A stretch of DNA of 64,000 nt, taken from the NCBI RefSeq assembly GCF_016908855.1, contig NZ_JAFBER010000010.1:1-64000 (forward strand). The letters are read 5' to 3'. The notes under the pieces are model-generated. The model did not search any database. It saw only the letters and a list, made by a program, of their open reading frames with translations, and was not told the DNA's origin. This DNA comes from Scopulibacillus daqui. Lineage in GTDB: Bacteria > Bacillota > Bacilli > Bacillales > Sporolactobacillaceae. The position numbers were made by a program, and so were the translations under genes. Positions 7,413 through 15,048 of the stretch are shown one piece after another (within the stretch, counting starts at the first letter, position 1; each line of letters starts with the position of its first letter).

Positions 7413-9835
7413 TGGCCAATCCAGAGAAACTTTTGGATCTTCCTCTTGAAGAGGTTATTGGCGACCGCTTTGGGATTTATAGTAAATATATTATTCAAGA
7501 ACGGGCTTTGCCTGATGTCCGCGACGGTTTAAAGCCGGTACAGCGCCGTATTTTATATGCGATGCATCAAGACGGGAATACACATGAGAAGCCGTTTCGC
7601 AAATCGGCAAAAACGGTGGGCAATGTGATTGGCAATTATCACCCGCACGGTGATACATCTGTATATGATGCCATGGTTCGTCTAAGCCAAGATTGGAAGG
7701 TTCGCAATGTGCTTATTGAAATGCATGGGAATAACGGGAGTTTAGACGGCGATCCTCCGGCTGCGATGCGTTATACTGAAGCCAGGCTGTCGCCTATCGC
7801 TTCTGAATTGCTTAGAGATATCGACAGGCATACCGTTGATTTTGTTCCCAATTTTGACGATACAACCGAGGAGCCGATTGTTTTGCCGTCGCGGTTCCCT
7901 AATTTGCTTGTCAACGGATCAACAGGCATCTCAGCGGGGTATGCGACAGATATTCCGCCGCATCACTTAGGCGAAGTTATTGATGGCGCCATTATGGTGA
8001 TGGAGAAGCCGGACTGTACAGTAGGAGATCTGATGACAGTCATCAAGGGACCCGATTTTCCTACAGGCGGGATTGTTCAAGGCATTGACGGAATTAAAAA
8101 AGCCTACAGGACCGGAAAAGGAAAAATTGTTGTCAGAGGACGTTCGACAATAGAACCGTTAAAAGGCGGCCGCGAACAAATTGTTATTACAGAACTCCCT
8201 TATGAAGTCAATAAAGCCAACCTTGTGAAAAAGATGGAAGAGCTTCGCCTTGATCGGAAGGTTGAGGGCATTGCAGAGGTCCGTGATGAAACAGACCGCA
8301 CTGGAACGCGTGTTATTATTGAAATGAAAAAAGACGGCGATGCGGCCGGCGTTTTAAATTATTTTTATAAGAACACTGATTTGCAAATCACTTATAATTT
8401 TAATATGGTTGCGATTGTCAATAAAACGCCGAAATTAATGGGTCTTAAGGATATATTGGCGGCCTATATTGAACACCAAAAAGAAGTCGTCACCCGCCGT
8501 TCGGCATTTGATCTTAAAAAGGCCAAAGAACGTCAACATATCGTTGAAGGTTTAATTAAAGCCGTTTCTATTCTTGATGATGTCATTCAAACGATACGAG
8601 CGTCTAAAGATAAAAAAGACGCCAAACATAACCTGTCTGAACAATATGGGTTCACCGATGCCCAAGCAGAAGCGATTGTTAATTTACAGCTGTATCGTTT
8701 AACGAATACTGATATTCAAACGCTGCAGCAAGAAGCTGATGAGCTTAAAGAAACGATCGCACATCTCGAAGCTGTCTTAGGATCGGAAAAAATGCTGATC
8801 AAGGTCATTAAGAAAGAATTAAACACCGTTAAGAAAAAGTATGCAGCAGAACGCCGCACAACAATTGAACATGACATTGAAGAAATAAAAATCGATCTGG
8901 AAGTCATGGTTGCCTCCGAGGATGTGATGGTCGCTTTAACAAAGGACGGCTATATAAAAAGATCCAGTTTAAGGTCTTTTGCGGCAAGCAACGGTGAAGA
9001 TGCGGCAATGAAGGAAACGGATCGGATGTTATTGCAGCAAGAAATGAATACGACAGATACATTGCTCGTCTTCACGAATAAAGGGCACTATCTCTATCTG
9101 CCGGTTCATGAAATGCCGGATAAGCGATGGAAGGAGCTGGGCCAGCATGTCGCCAATTTAGTACCGATTGACGAAGATGAAGAAGTGGTACAAGCTATTG
9201 CTGTTAAAGATTTTGAAGAAGATCTTTATCTTTCCTTTATAACTAAAAACGGAATGATCAAGCGTACAGAATTAAAGCAATATCAAGCGCAAAGGCGCTC
9301 TAAGCCGCTCGTCGCCCTTAAATTGAAAGACAATGATGAATGTATAGACGTTCATTTAACCGACGGATCCGCCAATATCGTCATAGCGACTCGTTTGGGT
9401 TATGGATTATGGTTTGATGAACAGGAAGCAGGGTTAGTAGGGCCTAGAGCATCAGGTGTTAAGGCGGTCAACCTTAAAGATGGAGACGTTGTGGCCGGAG
9501 GCAAAGTGTTTTGGCCAGAAGAAAAACCAGATCTATTTATTGCAACGCAGCGCGGTTCGGTTAAAAAAATGGCGATTGCTAAAACTTTAGAGAAAAGCAG
9601 CCGGGCCCGCCGAGGTTTAGTCATGTTAAGGGAATTAAAAAAATCTCCTCATAGAATAGCAGGAATTGAGATTGTCAATGACGAAGATACTATGATGTTA
9701 AGGACAGAAAAAGACACAAAAGTTCCAGTCAAAGTCAGTGAATTACGTTCAACTGACCGATATAATAATGGTTCTTTCGTTATTGACCAAGATGAATCTG
9801 GTGATGTTATCGAAATTTGGAAGAATTTAAAATAA
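7412..9835 (+). CDS. parC: DNA topoisomerase IV subunit A
   Basis: 807 residues. The winged-helix breakage-reunion domain carries the catalytic tyrosine in AAMRYTEARL (Tyr121), preceded by the NYHPHGD signature. A tower, coiled coil and C-terminal beta-pinwheel follow. It cleaves and religates the gate DNA segment in concert with ParE, resolving catenanes at the terminus. The quinolone-determining positions aligned with S. aureus GrlA Ser80 and Glu84 are Thr82 and Asp86 here. The ATG overlaps the parE stop by one base. Confidence 0.97.
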   Translation: MANPEKLLDLPLEEVIGDRFGIYSKYIIQERALPDVRDGLKPVQRRILYAMHQDGNTHEKPFRKSAKTVGNVIGNYHPHGDTSVYDAMVRLSQDWKVRNVLIEMHGNNGSLDGDPPAAMRYTEARLSPIASELLRDIDRHTVDFVPNFDDTTEEPIVLPSRFPNLLVNGSTGISAGYATDIPPHHLGEVIDGAIMVMEKPDCTVGDLMTVIKGPDFPTGGIVQGIDGIKKAYRTGKGKIVVRGRSTIEPLKGGREQIVITELPYEVNKANLVKKMEELRLDRKVEGIAEVRDETDRTGTRVIIEMKKDGDAAGVLNYFYKNTDLQITYNFNMVAIVNKTPKLMGLKDILAAYIEHQKEVVTRRSAFDLKKAKERQHIVEGLIKAVSILDDVIQTIRASKDKKDAKHNLSEQYGFTDAQAEAIVNLQLYRLTNTDIQTLQQEADELKETIAHLEAVLGSEKMLIKVIKKELNTVKKKYAAERRTTIEHDIEEIKIDLEVMVASEDVMVALTKDGYIKRSSLRSFAASNGEDAAMKETDRMLLQQEMNTTDTLLVFTNKGHYLYLPVHEMPDKRWKELGQHVANLVPIDEDEEVVQAIAVKDFEEDLYLSFITKNGMIKRTELKQYQAQRRSKPLVALKLKDNDECIDVHLTDGSANIVIATRLGYGLWFDEQEAGLVGPRASGVKAVNLKDGDVVAGGKVFWPEEKPDLFIATQRGSVKKMAIAKTLEKSSRARRGLVMLRELKKSPHRIAGIEIVNDEDTMMLRTEKDTKVPVKVSELRSTDRYNNGSFVIDQDESGDVIEIWKNLK

Positions 9836-10312
9836 TCATTGATTATTTATTCATTAAGCATTATAATGATAAACGTTGGGGGACAAACTCCTTAATTAAA
9901 TTTCAATAAGAGGCAAACCGTCTGCCCTTAAAATGCTTTTCTGCCTTTGCGGAAAAGTCAGCGAAATACCTATGAATAGGCACCGGTTCAGGAATACCGG
10001 GCGATACTTCTCGAAATGCTGCGATGTTTTTTTGAGTATGCTGCGGCGTATAGCCCGCAGTATAGACCGCTATTCTTCCTCAGACTTTTTGAACATCCTG
10101 TGTATAAAGTGTACAAGCTTCAATTTTATTGTATAATGAACATAGAAACATGATGATTGCATAATAATATTAAAGGAACCGGAGGTGGGGGTAGCACCAA
10201 CGGTTCCGTAACAATAGACACTGCCAAGAGGAGCGGTTCCAAACGTTCGCATGGTTAGCAATCAACAGATAGACCATCCTTATGGTCTGGCAATGATAAA
10301 ATAATAAGGGGT
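9836..10312. other. Intergenic region between parC and the toxin gene
   Basis: No convincing protein gene. The first half (9836-10080) shows nothing I can name. From 10109 it carries a plus-strand promoter and a structured stretch: GGAACCG (10175-10181) with CGGTTCC (10201-10207), a second CGGTTCC at 10234-10240, and the hairpin AGACCAT / ATGGTCT (10271-10288). GATAGACC just before and GGTCTATC at the 3' end of the toxin gene could form an alternative longer stem. Confidence 0.6.
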
Positions 10313-10345
10313 CTATCCTTTCTTGTTTGACTGCATTAACGTTAC
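10144..10345 (+). ncRNA. Candidate antisense RNA antitoxin
   Basis: A plus-strand promoter with TATAAT at 10132-10137 and a weak -35 (TGTACA, 10110-10115) would start a transcript near 10144 that runs into the 3' part of the minus-strand toxin gene. This is the tail-to-tail arrangement of txpA/RatA and bsrG/SR4. The transcript would be highly structured. The 3' end given here is a guess, as I see no clear terminator. The antisense role is inferred from layout only. Confidence 0.4.
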
Positions 10346-10402
10346 CACAAACATGCCGAAGCTCAACATTAGTGTTAACGCTTCAAAAGTAGACACAGTC
10401 AT
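10313..10402 (-). CDS. Putative holin-like type I toxin peptide
   Basis: A 29-residue peptide: MTVSTFEALTLMLSF, then a hydrophobic stretch GMFVVTLM and a lysine-rich tail ending NKKG. The pattern of acidic FEAL followed by one membrane span and basic end is that of the small 'putative holin-like toxin' family (TxpA/BsrG relatives). AGGAGTG sits 6 bases before the ATG at 10402. The upstream minus-strand region holds TGTTACAAT (10464-10472 on +), an extended -10. Expected to insert in the membrane when not silenced by an antisense RNA. Possible because no other gene lies on this strand nearby. Confidence 0.75.
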   Translation of the reverse strand: MTVSTFEALTLMLSFGMFVVTLMQSNKKG

Positions 10403-10590
10403 CACTCCTTTAAATTTCGAGTGAACCGGTCCTTTTGTGCAGACAACAGTCTATTGTAAAGTTATTGTAACACGTTTTGGAAAATAATTTCATGGAGAAA
10501 TAGACTCATTTTCACTTGAAATTTAAAAAAAAATTAATATTTCAATAAAAGTGAAAAAAACAAGACTTTAGTCCTGTTTTTTCTTTTTGT

Positions 10591-10643
10591 TTGACACCCC
10601 TTTTTCGTTAACCTAAAATATAAATGTGTTAACGAAAAAGGGG
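10591..10643 (+). promoter_or_regulatory. bioY promoter with BirA-type operator
   Basis: TTGACA (10591-10596) and TAAAAT (10614-10619) are 17 bp apart. Overlapping them is a perfect inverted repeat: CCCCTTTTTCGTTAAC (10597-10612) and its reverse complement (10628-10643), separated by 15 bp. The inner GTTAAC-N15-GTTAAC agrees with the biotin operator of Gram-positive BirA (GTTAAC half-sites about 15 bp apart). The left arm lies upstream of the expected transcript start, so this acts as a DNA operator rather than an RNA hairpin. Confidence 0.85.
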
Positions 10644-10651
10644 GTTTTTTA

Positions 10652-11212
10652 ATGCGCACATTATCATTAGTTCAAATGGCTCTTTTTATTGCAATAATTG
10701 CTGTAATGGGACTTTTGCCGCCTATTCCTATACCGGTAATCAGCGTGCCCGTGACATTGCAAACTTTAGGTGTTATGTTAGCGGGAAGTTTGCTGGGCGC
10801 AAAAAAAGGGTTTGTTAGTGTATTAGCCTTTGTCGCTATTGTCGCCATTGGCGGACCTTTTTTGGCAGGAGGCAGAGGAGGATTCGGAGCTGTTATCGGG
10901 CCTTCTGGAGGATATGTGCTTTGTTGGCCGATTGCGGCATTTATTATAGGGTATCTCGTTGACCGCTTTAACCCAAAGGCAAAAATAGGCCGATTGATTA
11001 TTTTTAATATCATTGGCGGGATTGTCATCATCTACGCGGGCGGCATTATGTATTACGCTTGGATGACACATACGCCTGTGAAGCTTGCTGCTTTAGGCAA
11101 TTTAGCTTTTTTACCGGGAGATTTGATCAAAGTGATCATAACGTCTGTTTTGACTTCAAAGCTAAAACATTATTTTAATCAAAAAGCAGTCAAAAATAAA
11201 CAAGCTGCTTGA
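10652..11212 (+). CDS. bioY: Biotin transporter BioY (substrate-binding S component)
   Basis: 186 residues with about six membrane segments and the BioY signatures PVTLQTLGVMLAGSLLG and GPSGGYVLCWPIAAFIIGYL. BioY is the biotin-binding S component of an energy-coupling factor transporter and can use a shared ECF module encoded elsewhere. AAAGGGGG precedes the ATG. Regulation by BirA is expected from the operator just upstream. First gene of a bioY-ligase-thiolase operon that matches B. subtilis yhfU-yhfT-yhfS. Confidence 0.95.
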   Translation: MRTLSLVQMALFIAIIAVMGLLPPIPIPVISVPVTLQTLGVMLAGSLLGAKKGFVSVLAFVAIVAIGGPFLAGGRGGFGAVIGPSGGYVLCWPIAAFIIGYLVDRFNPKAKIGRLIIFNIIGGIVIIYAGGIMYYAWMTHTPVKLAALGNLAFLPGDLIKVIITSVLTSKLKHYFNQKAVKNKQAA

Positions 11213-11226
11213 ATGAGGAAGTGACA

Positions 11227-12708
11227 ATGGTGATAACCGAAAAATTTTTTTATTATGCAAAGCGCTATCCCTATAAAAGGGCGTTAGTGACATCGCATCA
11301 CACCGTCACCTATAAACAATTAGGTGAGCAAATCCATAACGTTTGTTCATTCTTTTTACATAAAATGGATATTTGTCAACTTAGAGTTGGGTTATTTCTG
11401 CCCAACTCAATTGAATATATCGCATATTTCCTGGGGGCGGTCCACAGCGGGAATATTTGTGCGCCGCTTGATCCAAAATGGACAGATAATCAGCTTAATA
11501 AAATGATCGATTTGTCAAAACTCGATATGATCATTACTTGCCGCGATTGGTATAAACGGATTAACCGAAGACGATTCAAAAATCAAATCGTTATGATAGA
11601 CGATAAAGGCGCTCCCCATCATACTGATCATCGCTTCTATGAGCCGGTCAAAACCGATGGACATGACAAAGATTTCTATCTTGGTTTTACTTCGGGAACA
11701 ACGGGATTGCCAAAAGGTTTTCTTCGGCATCAACAATCGTGGATTGAAAGTATTAAAGCAGCTCAAAAATATTTTTCAATAAGTGAAAATGAAGTGGTCG
11801 CTGCTCCAGGTCCAATGGTACATTCGTTATCTTTGTACGCCGCAGTCCATACTTTAAATGTCGGAGCAAGCTTTTTTATATCGGAATCGTTTGAACCGGA
11901 AAATTTTATTAAGGATATAAAGAGTTTTAAAATAAATACCATCTTTATTGTTCCAACGATGTTAGAGGCGCTTTTATCCTATGACAACCGCTTTCAGTCT
12001 CTTAAACTATCAAAAATATTATCTTCAGGGGACAAACTGAGTGCAAAAACCGTCGATTTGCTCAAACAAATCATGCCGGAAGTTAAGTTGTATGAATATT
12101 ATGGCGCTTCAGAGACAAGCTTCATGACCATTTATGATCATCAAAAGCATAAAAAACCGCACAGTGTCGGAAAGCCTTTTTATCAGGTAGACATTTCAAT
12201 AAGAAACGACAAAGGGGAAGAAGCCGGGCCAGGTGAAAATGGGGTATTATACGTCCGAAGTCCGATGCTTTTTTCCGGATACGATGGGATTCCAAAGTTA
12301 GAAAAAGACTGGATGACTGTAGGCGATATCGCTTACAGAGACAATGACGGCTTTGTTTTTCTGGTTGGCCGGAAGAAAAATATGATGATTACTGGAGGGT
12401 TAAATGTTTATCCCGAAGAAGTGGAAGCATGTCTAAAAGCCGTTCCGCATATCACTAAAGTCGCAGTTATCGGCTTGCCTGACCGCTATTGGGGCGAAAA
12501 AATAACGGCTGTGTTATTAGAGGACGAAGCAAGCCAAATATCGGACATTGAATTAGAAAATCATTGCAAAGCGCATCTGTCAAGTTATAAATGCCCGAAA
12601 GCTTGGGTCCGTATAGCCGAATTTCCGTTAACTTCCAGCGGGAAAATAGCGAGGCAGCGATTAAAAGAAAGACTAATAAGGGCGGCGAACAGGGCCGAAA
12701 CTGGCTAA
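11227..12708 (+). CDS. yhfT: Acyl-CoA ligase of the ANL superfamily (YhfT-like)
   Basis: 493 residues. Motifs: P-loop FTSGTTGLPKG, YYGASE in the active-site A5 region, GDIAYRD in A7, GRKKNMMITGGLNVYPEEVE in the hinge, and the catalytic lysine in SSGKIARQ near the C terminus. It should activate a carboxylic acid to an acyl-adenylate and then to the CoA thioester. The substrate is unknown; linkage to bioY under a BirA operator suggests a fatty acyl or pimelate-type acid. The ATG at 11227 with AGGAAG (11216-11221) is preferred over a TTG at 11209 that overlaps the bioY stop. Confidence 0.85.
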   Translation: MVITEKFFYYAKRYPYKRALVTSHHTVTYKQLGEQIHNVCSFFLHKMDICQLRVGLFLPNSIEYIAYFLGAVHSGNICAPLDPKWTDNQLNKMIDLSKLDMIITCRDWYKRINRRRFKNQIVMIDDKGAPHHTDHRFYEPVKTDGHDKDFYLGFTSGTTGLPKGFLRHQQSWIESIKAAQKYFSISENEVVAAPGPMVHSLSLYAAVHTLNVGASFFISESFEPENFIKDIKSFKINTIFIVPTMLEALLSYDNRFQSLKLSKILSSGDKLSAKTVDLLKQIMPEVKLYEYYGASETSFMTIYDHQKHKKPHSVGKPFYQVDISIRNDKGEEAGPGENGVLYVRSPMLFSGYDGIPKLEKDWMTVGDIAYRDNDGFVFLVGRKKNMMITGGLNVYPEEVEACLKAVPHITKVAVIGLPDRYWGEKITAVLLEDEASQISDIELENHCKAHLSSYKCPKAWVRIAEFPLTSSGKIARQRLKERLIRAANRAETG

Positions 12709-12896
12709 AAACGCCGCGTCCTTGTTAGCGCCACTGCATGCGCCGGAACGCCGGAAGTTTAGCGCGGAAGCCGCGAAATCGGAACGCAGCAATCCTTGCG
12801 TCATCGTAAGAATCCGATCGGAAATAGAGCGAAGACATTCTGTCGCTATGCGTCCCTGAATGTTTGAACATCCTTTTCTAAAGGCGAGGTTTTATA

Positions 12897-14054
12897 ATGC
12901 GAAAAGCATTGATTATCAAAGCAAAACGGACACCTGTCGGCAAAATAGGTGGGATTCTAAAAGATTTTCCGCCGGAACAGCTGGCTGCCGCTGTCATTCG
13001 GGATTTACTGAAGGAAACAGGTGTTCCAGCTGAAACCATTGATGATGTGATCTTAGGAAATGTGGTGGGACCAGGTGGAAATATATCTCGATTATCCTTA
13101 TTAACAGCTGGATTGCCTATAGATATCCCCGGCGTCACGATAGACAGGCAATGCGGATCAGGGCTTGAAGCCATTAATTTGGCATGCCGCCTTGTTCAAA
13201 CAGGGGCGGGGGATATCTATTTGGCAGGCGGGGTTGAAAGCACAAGCCTGGCACCATGGAAGATAGAGAAGCCAGCCACCCTTTATGATCTTCACGCTCC
13301 AAGGATATTTACAAGAGCGAGATTTTCTCCTGATACAATCGGTGATCCTGATATGGGGGCTGCGGCTGAGAATGTAGCCAGAACATTTCATATCTCTCGT
13401 GAAGACCAAGATCAATATGCGCTCGCAAGCCATAAAAAGGCTGTTGCATCGCAAAATTCAGGACATTTTCATCAAGAAATAACGCCGTTAAAAACAAAAG
13501 CGGATGTCTTAATTGCTGAAGATGAATGCCCGCGTCCGGATACCAGTTTGGAAAAGCTTCAACGATTGAGGCCTGCATTCACTCCAGACGGGACAGTAAC
13601 TGCGGGAAATGCCTGTCCTGTCAATGACGGCGCAGCTGCAGCATTGATCATGTCAGAAGAGAAAGCCAAAGAATTAAACCTTCATCCGATTTTAGAATTT
13701 ATTGATGCTGTTGCTGTCGGCGTTGATCCAAATATTCTCGGCATCGGTCCGGTTCCTGCAGTTAAATCATTAACTGAGCGCAATCAGATTACTATTGAAG
13801 ATATAGCTTATGTTGAATTCAATGAAGCGTTTGCCTCGCAAGTCCTGGCTTCATTAAGAGCTTTAGATATCCCTGAAGAAAAAGTAAACCTTGACGGCGG
13901 AGCGCTTGCGTTAGGCCACCCTTACGGCGCATCCGGAGCGATATTAGTCACGCGGCTTTGCGCCAGAGCTTCCGGCTATAAAGGCCGATATATGCTTGCT
14001 ACTCTGGGTGTCGGCGGCGGCATGGGCATGGCAACGCTTTTTCGGAGTATTTAG
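12897..14054 (+). CDS. yhfS: Thiolase-family acyltransferase (YhfS-like) lacking the second active-site cysteine
   Basis: 385 residues. The nucleophile region IDRQCGSGLEAINLA (Cys86), the NEAFASQ motif and the GHPYGASG histidine loop are present. The C-terminal motif, normally CxGGGxG, reads LGVGGGMGMA, with Gly371 in place of the acid/base cysteine. Classical thiolases use that cysteine to activate the nucleophile, so standard Claisen chemistry may be altered. It lies 188 bases after the ligase; the gap (12709-12896) is locally GC-rich and short hairpin-rich with no gene. Same order as B. subtilis yhfT-yhfS. Confidence 0.85.
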   Translation: MRKALIIKAKRTPVGKIGGILKDFPPEQLAAAVIRDLLKETGVPAETIDDVILGNVVGPGGNISRLSLLTAGLPIDIPGVTIDRQCGSGLEAINLACRLVQTGAGDIYLAGGVESTSLAPWKIEKPATLYDLHAPRIFTRARFSPDTIGDPDMGAAAENVARTFHISREDQDQYALASHKKAVASQNSGHFHQEITPLKTKADVLIAEDECPRPDTSLEKLQRLRPAFTPDGTVTAGNACPVNDGAAAALIMSEEKAKELNLHPILEFIDAVAVGVDPNILGIGPVPAVKSLTERNQITIEDIAYVEFNEAFASQVLASLRALDIPEEKVNLDGGALALGHPYGASGAILVTRLCARASGYKGRYMLATLGVGGGMGMATLFRSI

Positions 14055-14061
14055 CAAGATC

Positions 14062-14090
14062 TTGACGATTGTATATTTTATTTATACAAT
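14062..14090 (+). promoter_or_regulatory. Promoter of the fluoride riboswitch-crcB operon
   Basis: TTGACG (14062-14067) and TACAAT (14085-14090), spaced by 17 bp; the start is expected near 14097. Confidence 0.85.
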
Positions 14091-14103
14091 GATTTCAGAA
14101 TCA

Positions 14104-14200
14104 AACAGGTGATGGGGTTCACCGTTAACTGCTTTCAACATTCATGTTAAAGCTAATGACTCCTGCCATTAATTGATATGGCAGGAGTCTATTTTTTTGT
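14104..14200 (+). promoter_or_regulatory. Fluoride riboswitch with intrinsic terminator
   Basis: The conserved crcB-motif elements are visible: AGGTGATGGGGTTCACC (P1/P2 with the GGTGATGG core), the internal helix region CGTTAACTGC, and the 3' block GCTAATGACTCCTGCC. The last block forms the 5' side of a strong terminator, GACTCCTGCCAT / ATGGCAGGAGTC (14158-14189), followed by seven T residues. Fluoride binding should stabilise the aptamer, prevent the terminator and allow transcription of the two exporter genes. Family identification rests on motif recall and gene context. Confidence 0.93.
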
Positions 14201-14242
14201 TTAAAACGGATACTAACCAATACGGAGGAGGTTCGTTAATCA

Positions 14243-14638
14243 ATGATTTATTGGTATGTGGGCATTGGCGGCATCATTGGGGCTTTATTAAGGTATGGCG
14301 TCAGCCTGGCCTTTAATAGCTTTTGGTCAGGTGTTTTTCCAATGGCGACACTGACGACTAATCTATTAGGCAGTTGTGTCCTCGGTTGGCTGACCTCTTA
14401 TCTTTCCAAGAATAAACGTCTTTCAAAAGAACTTTATACTGGATTAGGAACAGGTATAATTGGTTCATTTACGACATTTTCTACTTTTAGCGTTGAAACA
14501 GTCAAACTCATGGAAAATGCTCATCTAGGGCTTGCTTTTCTATATGTGATGGTCAGCTTATTTGGAGGCCTGCTTTTGTCTTATGCCGGTTATCGCGCCG
14601 GGGAGAAGATGTTACAGAGAACGGGAGGCGCGTCATAA
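14243..14638 (+). CDS. crcB1: Fluoride channel subunit CrcB/Fluc 1
   Basis: 131 residues with four membrane segments. The Fluc signature GSFTTFSTFSVETV supplies the phenylalanine-box and polar-track residues, and TTNLLGSCVLGW matches the conserved asparagine region. It forms a dual-topology fluoride channel; Bacillus often has two paralogues that heterodimerise. The fluoride riboswitch upstream confirms the role. A GGAGG ribosome binding site precedes the ATG, and the gene overlaps the next by one base. Confidence 0.96.
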   Translation: MIYWYVGIGGIIGALLRYGVSLAFNSFWSGVFPMATLTTNLLGSCVLGWLTSYLSKNKRLSKELYTGLGTGIIGSFTTFSTFSVETVKLMENAHLGLAFLYVMVSLFGGLLLSYAGYRAGEKMLQRTGGAS

Positions 14639-15000
14639 TGTTTATAAATGTTTTATTGGTAGGCATTGGCGGCTTTTTCGGGGCCATATCCCGTTATTGG
14701 ATCAGCGGAAAATTTAATAAAAAAGGGGACTTAAAGTTTCCGTACGGGACGCTTATCGTCAATCTCGTTGGCGCCTTTTTGCTAGGGTTAATCACAGCAA
14801 GTTCACTGTCCGCGTCCTGGCAGGTTTTATTAGGAACGGGGTTTATGGGGGCATTCACAACGTTTTCTACCTTTAAGCTTGAAAACATCCAAATGCATCT
14901 TAAACGGCAAAGGAACGTTCTTATTGCATATTTAGCTGCAAGCTATATCGGCGGCATTATATTGGCTTTCTTAGGTATGATGATCAGCGTTAATTATTAA
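14638..15000 (+). CDS. crcB2: Fluoride channel subunit CrcB/Fluc 2
   Basis: 120 residues, four membrane segments, with GGFFGAISRYW, VNLVGAFLLG and GAFTTFSTFKLEN. It is a paralogue of the upstream gene, coupled to it by a TAATG overlap, and probably forms the antiparallel heterodimeric Fluc channel. Confidence 0.96.
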   Translation: MFINVLLVGIGGFFGAISRYWISGKFNKKGDLKFPYGTLIVNLVGAFLLGLITASSLSASWQVLLGTGFMGAFTTFSTFKLENIQMHLKRQRNVLIAYLAASYIGGIILAFLGMMISVNY

Positions 15001-15010
15001 TGTTGATGAG

Positions 15011-15044
15011 TCAAATGCCCGATGCACACTGCATCGGGCATTTG
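15011..15044. terminator. Bidirectional terminator between crcB2 and the MATE gene
   Basis: Perfect 14-bp or longer stem TCAAATGCCCGATGC / GCATCGGGCATTTGA around a four- to five-base loop, serving two converging genes. Confidence 0.85.
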
Positions 15045-15048
15045 ATTG

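Noticed and set aside
10128-10145. CTATGTTCATTATACAAT on the minus strand as a Ter site
   Set aside because: Agreement ends after CTATGTTC, and the sequence is better explained as the -10 region of the antisense promoter.
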